A stretch of 32,382 nucleotides of DNA from Lachnospiraceae bacterium (GTDB lineage: Bacteria; Bacillota; Clostridia; Lachnospirales; Lachnospiraceae): NCBI GenBank assembly GCA_022510605.1, contig JAFLTB010000029.1:1-32382 (forward strand), given 5' to 3'. The notes beneath the pieces are model-generated. The model had not been told where the DNA came from. It made no database searches and saw only the letters and a list, made by a program, of their open reading frames with translations. Shown in pieces: positions 1-7,486 of this stretch. Position numbers and translations under genes: made by a program. The stretch's first letter is position 1. Each line of letters starts with the position of its first letter.

Positions 1-110
1 ATCATTCGTGGAATATTGCATTAAACTGCGGATTCAAACCAACCTGGCTGGAAATTGGAGCACAAAATTGGAGTAGGGGGGTTCCTTTGGCCTTTTAGAT
101 ATACAAAAAT
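1..110. other. Left-edge stretch without an assigned gene
   Basis: No gene can be supported here. On the + strand one frame is open from the window edge (position 2) to a TAG at 74-76 and could be the last ~24 codons of a gene starting outside the window, but I recognise nothing in it. Confidence 0.2.
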
Positions 111-112
111 AC

Positions 113-153
113 AGAAAAAACGCCATTCAAATAGCGTTAATTAGGAACGCTAT
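113..153 (-). terminator. Minus-strand terminator with a competing upstream hairpin
   Basis: Read on the minus strand, 138-119 form a hairpin (AACGCTATT pairing with AATGGCGTT) followed by T residues, as expected for an intrinsic terminator of the gene at 181-1593. The segment 131-138 is also perfectly complementary, over 8 bases, to 146-153, which is transcribed first. The two pairings exclude each other, so the site has the geometry of an attenuator. Function beyond termination is inference. Confidence 0.55.
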
Positions 154-180
154 GTCCGCATCTCCATTCGAGTGGCTTGT

Positions 181-1593
181 TTATAGCACTGAGTCCTTCC
201 CTCCCCCACTTGCTCCCTGTGTAGTGTTCCCTGGGATGTCTTCATGACTTATTGCTAAACTTTGAAATATCTCTTCCAGAGTATTAAGGGAATCCAGCAT
301 CCGATTCAGTTCTTCTTTCATTGAACGAATTCTTGCAGAATCTATAGCGGTACCTTCACTAAGCTCTTCTTCTATTGATGACAACTTTTTTTCCATCATA
401 AAAAGTTCATTATTGATAAGAGGGAAAGCTTCCTCTGGTATTTGAGGAATTTTCGAAATTCGTGCTTTGCGTATTTCATCCCGTTGCTCATTTACCTTAG
501 CTCTTGTTTCCTCCGTCCATATATTCCCAGCAGTCATAGTCCTTTTGCGAAAAATATCCCTAATGGGCGTACTTAATATTTCTTCAGGGGTATTCACGCC
601 ACGCTGGGGGTGCGTATAACGTTTAATTTCTATATCTTCCATAAATTCAGGAGACACAGCTCCACCCTCATGCCTAAATGCCGGTTGACGACTTTCGTCC
701 TTGAGAAGATAGGTAGAACTCTTAGAATATACATATTTTACAGGGGACTCATTCTTGTCATCATGAGAAAACTCCATTAAAAAATATGCGCCATAATGTA
801 TGCCGCCTTTCGGGTGTATTTCTATAAAAAACCGGATTCCATATTGTTTGTATTCGTAAGTAACAGTTCCAGCAATATGGCTTATGGATGACTTGTGATT
901 CATTGTTATAAAGTCTTCACCAGAATTTATCCTCAATCCTAAAATTTGAAGGGACTCTAACAAATAATATCCAAATTGATCCGGAGTCATGGCAAAAATA
1001 CGTTCGACATCCGATTCATTTTTTTCCATTATTTTTTTCAAATCATTATAAAGACATTCAAATCTTTTTAGGTGAGCTTCTTTAGCCTGCGTACGCTGAT
1101 AAGCTGCCTCCACCAACTCTGAGATGTCGTTGAATTCGTAAGGATTATTGGGATTATTTTCTGTAATCATTCTTTTAACTGTTCTTTTTAATTGGTCAGC
1201 ATTCAAATCATTAGCAATAGCGTATTGCGTGACTTTATTCTGAATGTCTATTAGGACTTGTGAATTACCATTTTTACTTAAATATTTTTTATCTATTTTT
1301 TCTCCCCCCAATATTACGACCCTCTGGACAATTGCACCCGTTTTTCCAGCACCAATCTCATCTGCCTGGAGCTCCCTTTCAGGACTAATCGCCACCTGAT
1401 TCCCCTGGGTATATGCCAATGCATTCAGTCTTGCTGGCAGAGTCGAGTTGTAATGCACCCGCATATCGTCAAAAGGCAATCCTGTACTCTGTTCCATGCG
1501 TTCCTTTAATTGCATCGGAATTCCCGTATGATTCTCCCGCTGGGCAGAACGGTCTGAATTCTGCACGGCAGAATTTGTGCTTTCTCTTTCCAT
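181..1593 (-). CDS. DUF4157 (eCIS core)-like protein lacking the HExxH segment
   Basis: The N-terminal ~90 residues match the DUF4157/eCIS-core pattern: FDDMRVHYNS at 41-50, then NALAYTQGN and VAISP, and later the LQADEIGA segment followed by VQR. Members known to me have about 40-50 residues between ISP and the acidic LxxQADE segment, carrying a zinc-protease HELGHVVQQ motif. Here the two flanks are joined directly (around residue 71), so the protein cannot be a zinc protease. The remaining ~380 residues are unrecognised; 390-450 looks coiled coil, and the tail is Gly/Ser rich. The ATG at 1593 has no ribosome site at normal distance. A strong AAGGAGGGG (1627-1635) instead sits 6 nt before an in-frame ATA at 1620, which would add SEAAFQKK. 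The start codon may therefore have mutated. Intact reading frame, doubtful expression. Confidence 0.6.
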   Translation of the reverse strand: MERESTNSAVQNSDRSAQRENHTGIPMQLKERMEQSTGLPFDDMRVHYNSTLPARLNALAYTQGNQVAISPERELQADEIGAGKTGAIVQRVVILGGEKIDKKYLSKNGNSQVLIDIQNKVTQYAIANDLNADQLKRTVKRMITENNPNNPYEFNDISELVEAAYQRTQAKEAHLKRFECLYNDLKKIMEKNESDVERIFAMTPDQFGYYLLESLQILGLRINSGEDFITMNHKSSISHIAGTVTYEYKQYGIRFFIEIHPKGGIHYGAYFLMEFSHDDKNESPVKYVYSKSSTYLLKDESRQPAFRHEGGAVSPEFMEDIEIKRYTHPQRGVNTPEEILSTPIRDIFRKRTMTAGNIWTEETRAKVNEQRDEIRKARISKIPQIPEEAFPLINNELFMMEKKLSSIEEELSEGTAIDSARIRSMKEELNRMLDSLNTLEEIFQSLAISHEDIPGNTTQGASGGGKDSVL

Positions 1594-1626
1594 TTTCTTT
1601 TGGAATGCAGCTTCAGATATAGCAAT

Positions 1627-1635
1627 CCCCTCCTT
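1627..1635 (-). promoter_or_regulatory. Ribosome binding site pointing to a non-ATG start
   Basis: AAGGAGGGG on the minus strand lies 6 nt upstream of the in-frame codon ATA (1620-1618) and 33 nt upstream of the first ATG (1593). The spacing fits an ancestral ATG at 1620 changed to ATA. An ATT codon immediately after the site (1626-1624) is too close. Confidence 0.55.
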
Positions 1636-1684
1636 CTCTGCGTCTGATTATATTAGGGAACTATAATCAGAACTATAAACAAAT

Positions 1685-2122
1685 CAGGAAAAATTTGTAT
1701 TGTTTCGCAAGAAAAAGGGTATGACACAAGAGGGTCTGGCTGAGACGTTAAAAGTTTCCCGACAATCTGTCTCAAGATGGGAGATGGGTGCCGCCTTTCC
1801 CGAAACGGATAAGCTTATTAAGCTAAGTAAATTATTTGATTGCAGCATAGATTTTTTGCTGAATGACAGCATGCAGGAAGGCGGGCAAAACGATACGGAG
1901 CTTTCCATTAAGAATTGCTATAAGTTTATCTGTGAATGTGGCTCTTTTTTTGGCAACATCGGTGGATGACAAACCCAGGCTGAGACCTTTTGGAATGATT
2001 TATTCAAATGACGAATCACTGTTCATTGCTACCGATAAGCGGAAAAGTGTATCCTCTGCGTTAAGCTGACGGATGGTGTGTTGTTTTCGCATGGAACACG
2101 GTATGATATTGATTTCTACTGA
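1685..2122 (+). pseudogene. Broken XRE regulator / PNPOx-like protein
   Basis: The first ~60 codons read as an XRE helix-turn-helix (FRKKKGMTQEGLAETLKVSR, then SVSRWEMGAAFPETD, LFDCSIDFLLND). There is no ATG or ribosome site before it; only a TTG at 1700 is available. After the HTH the frame reads CYKFICECGSFF and then shifts in a T run near 1940-1947. The second frame continues LATSVDDKPRLRPFGMIYSN, a pyridoxamine-5'-phosphate-oxidase-like N-terminus, and stops at 2069. A third frame (2060-2122) gives KLTDGVLFSHGTRYDIDFY and a stop, which resembles the C-terminal end of small clostridial PNPOx-like proteins. The pattern is a missing start, one frameshift and an internal deletion. It could be one fusion gene or two adjacent remnants. 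Confidence 0.65.
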
Positions 2123-2177
2123 AAGTTGAAATTTGCTCATAATTCAAAAAACAGGTTATTTTTTCTGCCCATATACC

Positions 2178-2193
2178 GTGATATACTTATCAC
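2178..2193 (+). promoter_or_regulatory. Inverted-repeat operator over a probable -10 box
   Basis: GTGATA-TACT-TATCAC is a perfect 6-bp inverted repeat. Its centre covers TATACT, a good -10 hexamer, about 25 nt upstream of the XRE-methyltransferase start. XRE regulators often bind such palindromes over their own promoters, so autoregulation is a reasonable inference. Confidence 0.45.
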
Positions 2194-2211
2194 AGAAAGG
2201 ACGGTGACCTT

Positions 2212-3045
2212 ATGAGCAACATAATAGGGAAAAACATTTATGCCTTACGGAAAAAGCAGGGTCTTACTCAGGAAGAACTTGCGGGACTTGTAAATGTTTC
2301 GTTCCAGGCAGTGTCAAAGTGGGAAAATGGAAATTCCCTTCCGGAGATTTCCACTTTGCCGCTCCTGGCAAATGTACTGCACTGCAACATTGATTCGCTT
2401 CTTGGATATGCGGCGGAGCAGCAAAAAATTACGGATTATGAAGAACGCTATAAAGCGGCCGGATATTATTGGGGCATCCAGCCCTCGGGGATGTGCTATG
2501 AGGTGATGAAGCTCTGTCCTCCGATAAAGCCACTCCGTCTGCTGGATGTGGCTTGCGGGGAAGGGAAAAACGCCGTGTTTTTCGCAAGAAATGGGTACAG
2601 TGTGACAGCCTTTGACGCAGCCAATTCAGGACTTGAAAAAGCCAGAAAGCTGGCAGACCAGATGCAGGCAGAGGTGAATTTCTTTCAGGCAGATATGCTT
2701 GACTTCCGGCTTGACAGGGAATTTGACATAATCTTCTGTTCCGGGGCTTTGCACTATATACCGCCACAACTCAGAAAGGAAATCTTTGAAAATTATCAGA
2801 AGCACACCACCCCTGGCGGACTTCATGCGCTGAATGTCTTTGTGAGAAAATCCTTTGTAAAGGAGCTTTCCGATGAAAAAGACTTCCGATACAAATGGAT
2901 TTCCGGTGAGCTTTTTACTTACTATGCGGACTGGCTGATAACCTCCTGCCATGAGACTGTTTTTGACTGCATGAGCGGGGGCATACCACATAAGCATTGT
3001 ATGGATACCATGTATGCTGTAAAACAAACGGGGAGGATATCATGA
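2212..3045 (+). CDS. XRE helix-turn-helix / SAM methyltransferase fusion
   Basis: Residues 1-62 are an XRE-type HTH (LRKKQGLTQEELAGLVNVSF, then AVSKWENG). After a short link, residues ~80-235 form a class I methyltransferase with motif I LLDVACGEGKN (110-120), an acidic post-II site in VTAFDA, and FDIIFCSGALHYI as the later core strand, closest in feel to TehB/UbiE-like enzymes. The substrate is unknown; small molecules or antibiotics are possible, but this is inference. The start has AAAGGACGGTGACC upstream. The stop codon overlaps the purC start as ATGA, so the two genes are translationally coupled. An inverted repeat over its promoter suggests it represses itself and hence purC. Confidence 0.8.
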   Translation: MSNIIGKNIYALRKKQGLTQEELAGLVNVSFQAVSKWENGNSLPEISTLPLLANVLHCNIDSLLGYAAEQQKITDYEERYKAAGYYWGIQPSGMCYEVMKLCPPIKPLRLLDVACGEGKNAVFFARNGYSVTAFDAANSGLEKARKLADQMQAEVNFFQADMLDFRLDREFDIIFCSGALHYIPPQLRKEIFENYQKHTTPGGLHALNVFVRKSFVKELSDEKDFRYKWISGELFTYYADWLITSCHETVFDCMSGGIPHKHCMDTMYAVKQTGRIS

Positions 3046-3902
3046 AAAAAATACTTTCCGGCAAGGTCAGGGATGTTTATGAAATCAACGAAAAGGAACT
3101 TGTAATTGTTACGACTGACAGAATTTCCGCCTTTGATGTTATTTTGAAATCAACCATTAAGAATAAGGGCGTTGCCCTGAACCTCACATCGGCGTATTGG
3201 TTTGATTACACAAGTAAAATCATTCCCAATCACATGATTTCTACGAATCTTTCCGATATGCCAGACTTTTTTTCTAAAAATCCCGCCCGCTTTGACAAGC
3301 GCACGGTTCTGGTAAAGAAGTTAAATATGCTGCCCTATGAATTTATCGTAAGGGGCTATATGTTTGGCAGCATGTGGGAAGAATACAAGACCTCCGGCAC
3401 CTTCTGCGGTCAGAAGGTCGAGGGCGGATACACGCTGGCACAAAAGCTTGTAGAGCCTGTCATAACCCCATCTGTAAAAAATGACACCGGACATGATGAG
3501 TATATTTCTCTCGAAAGACTGCGAGCAGAGCTTGGGGCAGAGAAGACAGACACTATTTGCAATATCTGTCTAATGCTTTATAATATATGCTATAAGCAGG
3601 CTCTTAAAAATGGCATTATTATCGCCGATACAAAATTTGAATTTGGCTACGATGAGAAGGGGGCTCTTACTCTGGGGGATGAAATCTTTACTCCGGATTC
3701 CAGCAGATTTTGGGCGCTGTCTGATTATCAGGCAGGAGAGACGCCGAAGTCATATGACAAGCAGTTTGTCCGTGACTGGCTGGTTGAGCATAAGCTGAAG
3801 GGGGTAACTCCTGCTCCCGAGCTGCCCGAGGAAATCGTGAATGCCACAGCTGGCATTTATAAGGAGTGCTACAGGAGGATAACGGGGAGAGGGGAGTACT
3901 GA
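3042..3902 (+). CDS. purC: Phosphoribosylaminoimidazole-succinocarboxamide synthase, long form
   Basis: SAICAR synthetase joins CAIR and aspartate with ATP in purine synthesis. Family motifs are clear: GKVRDVY, TTDRISAFDVI, YEFIVRGYMFGSMWEEYK, DTKFEFG and LGDEIFTPDSSRFW. At 286 residues it belongs to the longer form of the enzyme rather than the ~235-residue form usual in clostridial pur operons. I place the start at 3042, not at the upstream in-frame ATG at 2997, because GGGGAGG lies 5 nt before it and it overlaps the preceding stop. No other pur gene is in the window, so purC has been separated from its pathway or is a second copy. Confidence 0.93.
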   Translation: MKKILSGKVRDVYEINEKELVIVTTDRISAFDVILKSTIKNKGVALNLTSAYWFDYTSKIIPNHMISTNLSDMPDFFSKNPARFDKRTVLVKKLNMLPYEFIVRGYMFGSMWEEYKTSGTFCGQKVEGGYTLAQKLVEPVITPSVKNDTGHDEYISLERLRAELGAEKTDTICNICLMLYNICYKQALKNGIIIADTKFEFGYDEKGALTLGDEIFTPDSSRFWALSDYQAGETPKSYDKQFVRDWLVEHKLKGVTPAPELPEEIVNATAGIYKECYRRITGRGEY

Positions 3903-3926
3903 ACAGGTGGAGGAGATATTGTAAAA

Positions 3927-4737
3927 ATGGATATAGAAAAGTGGATGGACACATTGCATTTGGGAAAACTGCTGGAAGAGCCGGTTAAAGTAGATGGCGG
4001 CTTGCTGCACAAAATGTACCGTGTTTCTACATCGAAGGACGTATTTGCTGTAAAAGTATTAAATCCGGAAATTATGAAACGGGCAGAGGCACTCTCAAAC
4101 ATGGTTAATTCAGAGAAGGCCGCCAGGGCATTTGCTCCACTGATTCCCGTGATTTCATCCCTTGAAATAGGTGGGAAACAGGTTCAAAAATGGGGAGAAT
4201 ATTACTATTTGGTGTTTCTGTGGATCGATGGGACACCCATTTTTCCGAGAGAAATCACACCACATCATTGTGAGGTAATAGGAGATATTTTGGGGAAAAT
4301 GCATCAGCGGGAGCTTTTGATTGAAGGTATCATTCCAGAAGAAGATTCTTTTGAAATGTATGACTGGGAAACGTATCTTCAGCGGATAAACGAGTTGGGA
4401 AGCAGCTGGTTATGTAAATCCATATCAGGAATTTCTGGAAGTGATAAATGATTGGGCCGATGATGGAATGGGAAAATTGAATAAAGAGAAATTTGATGCC
4501 CTGACCGGTGCCTATTGCCAATATATGGATATTAAGACAGTAATGTGGGATGAGGTCTTTGATGGGAGTTGCATAGGAATGCTTGGATGGCTGGAGTATA
4601 ATGTGAAACGTGCATTAGGAATAGAGGCATCGGATGAGGATGAACGCCATCTTGGTGAGAAGCAGGTAACCGGAACAATATGCGATTTGTATTCTTACCA
4701 GGCTAAGATTGAACAATTAAAGGAGTGGTTAGGATAG
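3927..4737 (+). pseudogene. Aminoglycoside phosphotransferase-like gene, catalytic core deleted
   Basis: The first frame (3927-4451) gives the N-lobe of an APH/choline-kinase-like enzyme: FAVKVLNPEIM with the nucleotide-binding lysine, then YYYLVFLWIDG and GDILGKMHQRELL. From about 4413 the homologous reading moves to another frame: EAAGYVNPYQEFLEVINDWA and on to MLGWLEYNVKRALGI, ending at 4737. The segment that should carry HxDxxxxN and the DW/DFE metal site is missing; the join falls exactly at the E following that DW. About 60-70 codons appear deleted, with a frame change, so the gene is dead. The stop is 9 nt from the convergent gene at 4747. Confidence 0.8.
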
Positions 4738-4746
4738 AGGATGTTA

Positions 4747-5142
4747 TCATTCGCTCTTATATATCGCAATAATCAATTGCTCCCCCTCTGTTAAAATCCT
4801 GCCATATAATGGTTCCTTTTCCAGCCATTTCAGAGAAGGACTGTCGGTATAAATGGCAGGATGGGTTGTATCAATGATGCCATCCTGAATCCTGGCGGTA
4901 TTTTCAATAAAAAGATGGCAGGGATTTCCTTCCGGGTCTGTTCCCTGTAAAATATATCTTGCAGACAGCAGTCCGGAACCATCGGACTCTATTTTTTGCG
5001 TGTCAACACCCCCGGGAAGAATCGTTCCCTGAAAGATATCGCTATCGCAATATCCATCAAAAAGTATCATGTTGATGGTAGTATTTTCGCTTTTAACAGT
5101 TAAGGTATCCGTAAGGTTAATATAAATACGCATAAGTTCCAT
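4747..5142 (-). CDS. DUF3237-like protein
   Basis: 131 residues, cytosolic, no signal peptide. The pattern fits DUF3237: an early FQGTILPGGVDTQKI segment, then LSARYILQGTD, an FIENTARI strand, TDSPSLKWLEKEPLYGRI, and a C-terminal IIAIYKSE strand. The family is a small beta barrel of unknown biochemical role. AGGGAGGA precedes the ATG at 5142 at good distance; an internal ATG at 5133 is less well placed. Convergent with the broken phosphotransferase, and apparently a single-gene unit. Confidence 0.6.
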   Translation of the reverse strand: MELMRIYINLTDTLTVKSENTTINMILFDGYCDSDIFQGTILPGGVDTQKIESDGSGLLSARYILQGTDPEGNPCHLFIENTARIQDGIIDTTHPAIYTDSPSLKWLEKEPLYGRILTEGEQLIIAIYKSE

Positions 5143-5373
5143 GAGTGAATCAATCCTCCCTGCTTAGTAAATCTTTATTACAAATATTAGCACATTTTGA
5201 GAGAAAAGCAATGATTTGGGACTATTTTCCCTTGATGGCACACCAGCCTTTTGCAAAAAAGAAGGCTTTTGACCGTTGGAAGTGTTTTTTGCAAAACCAC
5301 AAGAAATGAGAAGTTTACCAGGCTGGTTTTTTATATACTATACCTATAATTTTATTTGTAGGAGGTAATATGT
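5143..5373. other. Intergenic stretch with weak hairpin and promoter-like sequence
   Basis: Between divergent units. AGCCTT (5245-5250) pairs with AAGGCT (5262-5267), followed by only four T residues, so a terminator call is weak. ACCAGCC (5242-5248) and GGCTGGT (about 5322-5328) are inverted copies flanking the same area. A TATACT-like -10 near 5336-5341 probably served the AraC-like remnant downstream. Confidence 0.3.
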
Positions 5374-5557
5374 ATGAACAACTTGCAGTTAATTGAGAAC
5401 ATCTTATGTTACATGGATGAACACTTAGATGAAAACAGAAATCCCAAATTGATTATAAAAGTGTGCGGATTTTGAGTATTATGATGAAAGATGGGATTGT
5501 CAGTCAGAATCCGCACAGATGGATCTTTATATTCCAGTCAAAAAGTTAATAGGATAA
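5374..5557 (+). pseudogene. AraC-family regulator reduced to its two ends
   Basis: GGAGG (5361-5365) precedes an ATG at 5374. The frame reads MNNLQLIENILCYMDEHLDE, the usual opening helix of AraC/GyrI-like regulators, and stops at 5475. In the +1 frame, 5465-5557 reads DFEYYDERWDCQSESAQMDL, then YIPVKK, which is the usual end of a GyrI-like effector-binding domain. The whole DNA-binding domain and most of the effector domain (roughly 230 codons by family length) are gone. It retains its ribosome site but can only make a 33-residue peptide. Confidence 0.65.
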
Positions 5558-5583
5558 TATTTTGGATTTAGGAGGAATAGGCG

Positions 5584-6147
5584 ATGTTAGAAGATTACAG
5601 ATATGACAAGCCAACCATAACAACGGGCCGCCTTGTTTTACGGCCAATGCTGCCAGAAGATGCAGGAGATTTAAGGGAATGGTTTGGATTAGAAGAAGTA
5701 TATACTTATTGGGGAAGAAAAGCGACGTTGGGAGAGAAGGAGCCGGGAAAGTTATTTGCAAATCCGCGGCCATGGGTAAAAAAGAAACCTTCACTGGATT
5801 TTCGCTGGGCAGTTGTGTTAAAGGAAAATAATAAGGTAATAGGAGTGGTGGAAATTTTTGATATTGAAAATTGCAGAATGGGTGATGTGGCATACCGCTT
5901 CAATCCAAAGTATTGGAGGCAGGGGTTTGCAACAGAAAGTATGACGGCGGTAATTGAGTTTATTTTTAGCAAGACAGAAATGAAGCGGTTAAATGGGAGA
6001 GCCGATGTTCGGAATATTGCTTCTAACCGGGTTCTCGAAAAATGCGGTTTTATCAAAGAGGGAACAATACGGCAGGGCAAAATGGTACGGGTGTATTGTG
6101 ATTATAATGTGTATGGCCTGCTTGATGAGGATTATACTAAGAAATGA
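5584..6147 (+). CDS. GNAT N-acetyltransferase, RimJ/RimL type
   Basis: 187 residues with the RimJ/RimL-like GNAT layout: an N-terminal TGRLVLRPMLPEDAGDL strand-helix, a central WAVVLKENNKVIGVVEIFDI, the acetyl-CoA pyrophosphate loop YWRQGFATESM (the usual RGxGxA is here RQGFAT), and the C-terminal NIASNRVLEKCGFIKEGT. It should transfer acetyl from acetyl-CoA to an amine; whether the target is a protein N-terminus or a small molecule cannot be told. GGAGGAATAGGCG provides the ribosome site. It follows the dead AraC gene by 26 nt, so it may once have been regulated by it. Confidence 0.85.
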   Translation: MLEDYRYDKPTITTGRLVLRPMLPEDAGDLREWFGLEEVYTYWGRKATLGEKEPGKLFANPRPWVKKKPSLDFRWAVVLKENNKVIGVVEIFDIENCRMGDVAYRFNPKYWRQGFATESMTAVIEFIFSKTEMKRLNGRADVRNIASNRVLEKCGFIKEGTIRQGKMVRVYCDYNVYGLLDEDYTKK

Positions 6148-6281
6148 TTGTTGAAATGTAATGACAAACGCGTTACAATTATTGTGCAAGGAGATTTTGT
6201 CAAGATTGGGCATTCCAATGTAAACAGCAATACGGGAAGTTATTAGAATAACTGTTGGAAAGTTGTTGAGGTAATCAAATT

Positions 6282-6602
6282 ATGAAAACAGTAACAATGT
6301 GTGGAAGCATGAGATATGCGGAGCAAATGAAAGATATTGCCCTGCGTTTGGAAGTTATTCATGAATTTAATGTTTTGCAATGCGTCTACAATGAAAACGG
6401 AATGGAAATTTCAGATATAGACAGGCAGAAACTTAGTCGTTCACATGTGAACAAGATTGATTTATCGGACGCAATCTATGTTGTGGATATAGACGGATAT
6501 ATAGGTGAATCTGTAAAAAGTGAAATTGAATATGCAAGAAATAAACAAAAGGAGATTATTTATCATAGTGAATTTGATAGAAAAAAGAAAGAACGTAGTT
6601 AA
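6282..6602 (+). CDS. Nucleoside 2-deoxyribosyltransferase-like protein
   Basis: 106 residues. TVTMCGSMRYAEQMKDIA at the start matches the nucleotide-binding G-S-x-R-F turn of NDT-like proteins. KIDLSDAIYVVDIDGYIGES followed by SEIEYAR is the second signature, where the last Glu is in the place of the catalytic residue. Short forms of this family are common in Firmicutes and poorly characterised; they may cleave or transfer on nucleosides or merely bind nucleotides. GAGG lies about 11 nt before the ATG. A perfect small inverted repeat (AGTTAT/ATAACT near 6238-6254) sits in the leader. Confidence 0.75.
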   Translation: MKTVTMCGSMRYAEQMKDIALRLEVIHEFNVLQCVYNENGMEISDIDRQKLSRSHVNKIDLSDAIYVVDIDGYIGESVKSEIEYARNKQKEIIYHSEFDRKKKERS

Positions 6603-6639
6603 ATGTGGATAAGGATAATACGGTGATAAAAATTATTAA

Positions 6640-6672
6640 ATGTGAGCTGACATTGTGCGGCTCATATTTTTT
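6640..6672 (+). terminator. Intrinsic terminator
   Basis: ATGTGAGC (6640-6647) pairs with GCTCATAT (6660-6667) with one G-U pair, followed by a run of T. It ends the unit containing 6282-6602. Confidence 0.75.
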
Positions 6673-6774
6673 TATAAAAAAGTATGAGGTATATAACCCC
6701 CAGAATATTTGGTACACTATAGAGGGCGAATAAACAGGAGGATTGATAGATAAATTGGGACGTAGAGGTATTCA

Positions 6775-7401
6775 ATGATTTCTGCAAAGATAAAGAATAT
6801 AGATTTGAAATTTGAAACGGAATCGTCAATTTTTTCCCCGAATTTTATTGATACGGGTACTTTGGCGATGTTGTCTGTAATTGATTTTCTGCCAGGAGAT
6901 AAAGTGTTGGATTTAGGTTGCGGGTATGGTGTCGTAGGCATACTTGCCGGAAAACTTATTGGTGAAGAAAATATTATTATGTGTGATATTTCTGAACGAG
7001 CAGTAGAATATTCAAAGATAAATGCAGTACTTAACGGCCTGCCAGACATCCGTATTCGGTTAAGCGATGGATATAAAAATGTAGAAGAAAATAATTTTAC
7101 TCTGATATTGTCTAATCCGCCGTATCATGTGGACTTTTCTGTTCCTAAAAATTTTATTGAATTTGGATTTAGGAAACTGGCTATAGGCGGAAAAATGGTT
7201 ATGGTTACCAAAAGGCTTGACTGGTATAAAAATAAGTTGACTTCCATTTTTGGCGGTGTTAAAATGCAAGAAATTGAGGGGTATTATGTTTTGGTAGCAG
7301 AAAAACGCAGTCAGATTGTAAAAAAGAAAGAAAAATCGATAAGGCGTTTATCAAAAAAATTACAGCGGAAGCATAAATGCTCCAAAGCGAATCAGCAATA
7401 A
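6775..7401 (+). CDS. Class I methyltransferase, small-domain (RsmC-like) type
   Basis: 208 residues. Motif I is VLDLGCGYGVVGILAG (44-59), the acidic SAM site is IIMCDISERAVEYS, and SNPPYH (113-118) is the NPPY motif typical of N-methyltransferases acting on guanine or glutamine. The order and length resemble the C-terminal half of RsmC/RlmG 16S/23S rRNA guanine-N2 methyltransferases, so an RNA target is likely but not proven. The tail (residues ~178-208) is very basic, which would suit RNA binding. AGAGG lies 6 nt before the ATG; a stop just upstream excludes a longer in-frame start. Confidence 0.78.
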   Translation: MISAKIKNIDLKFETESSIFSPNFIDTGTLAMLSVIDFLPGDKVLDLGCGYGVVGILAGKLIGEENIIMCDISERAVEYSKINAVLNGLPDIRIRLSDGYKNVEENNFTLILSNPPYHVDFSVPKNFIEFGFRKLAIGGKMVMVTKRLDWYKNKLTSIFGGVKMQEIEGYYVLVAEKRSQIVKKKEKSIRRLSKKLQRKHKCSKANQQ

Positions 7402-7444
7402 CGAAGGATTATTTAACTGCTTTAGGCCGGAAGATAAAAAAATC

Positions 7445-7472
7445 TTTACAAATAAATAAATTATGCTATAAT
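7445..7472 (+). promoter_or_regulatory. Promoter of the T-box/metS unit
   Basis: TTTACA (7445-7450), a 16-nt spacer and a consensus TATAAT (7467-7472) lie just before the T-box leader. Confidence 0.75.
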
Positions 7473-7486
7473 CAAAAAACAAAGGC

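Noticed and set aside
2997-3041. Upstream ATG (2997) as the purC start
   Set aside because: No ribosome site, it would add 15 residues absent from the family, and ATG 3042 has GGGGAGG and the ATGA overlap.
6747-6820. Alternative reading WDVEVFNDFCKDKEYRFEI before and over the methyltransferase start
   Set aside because: Stops after ~20 codons and matches no family I know; the frame from 6775 carries all motifs.
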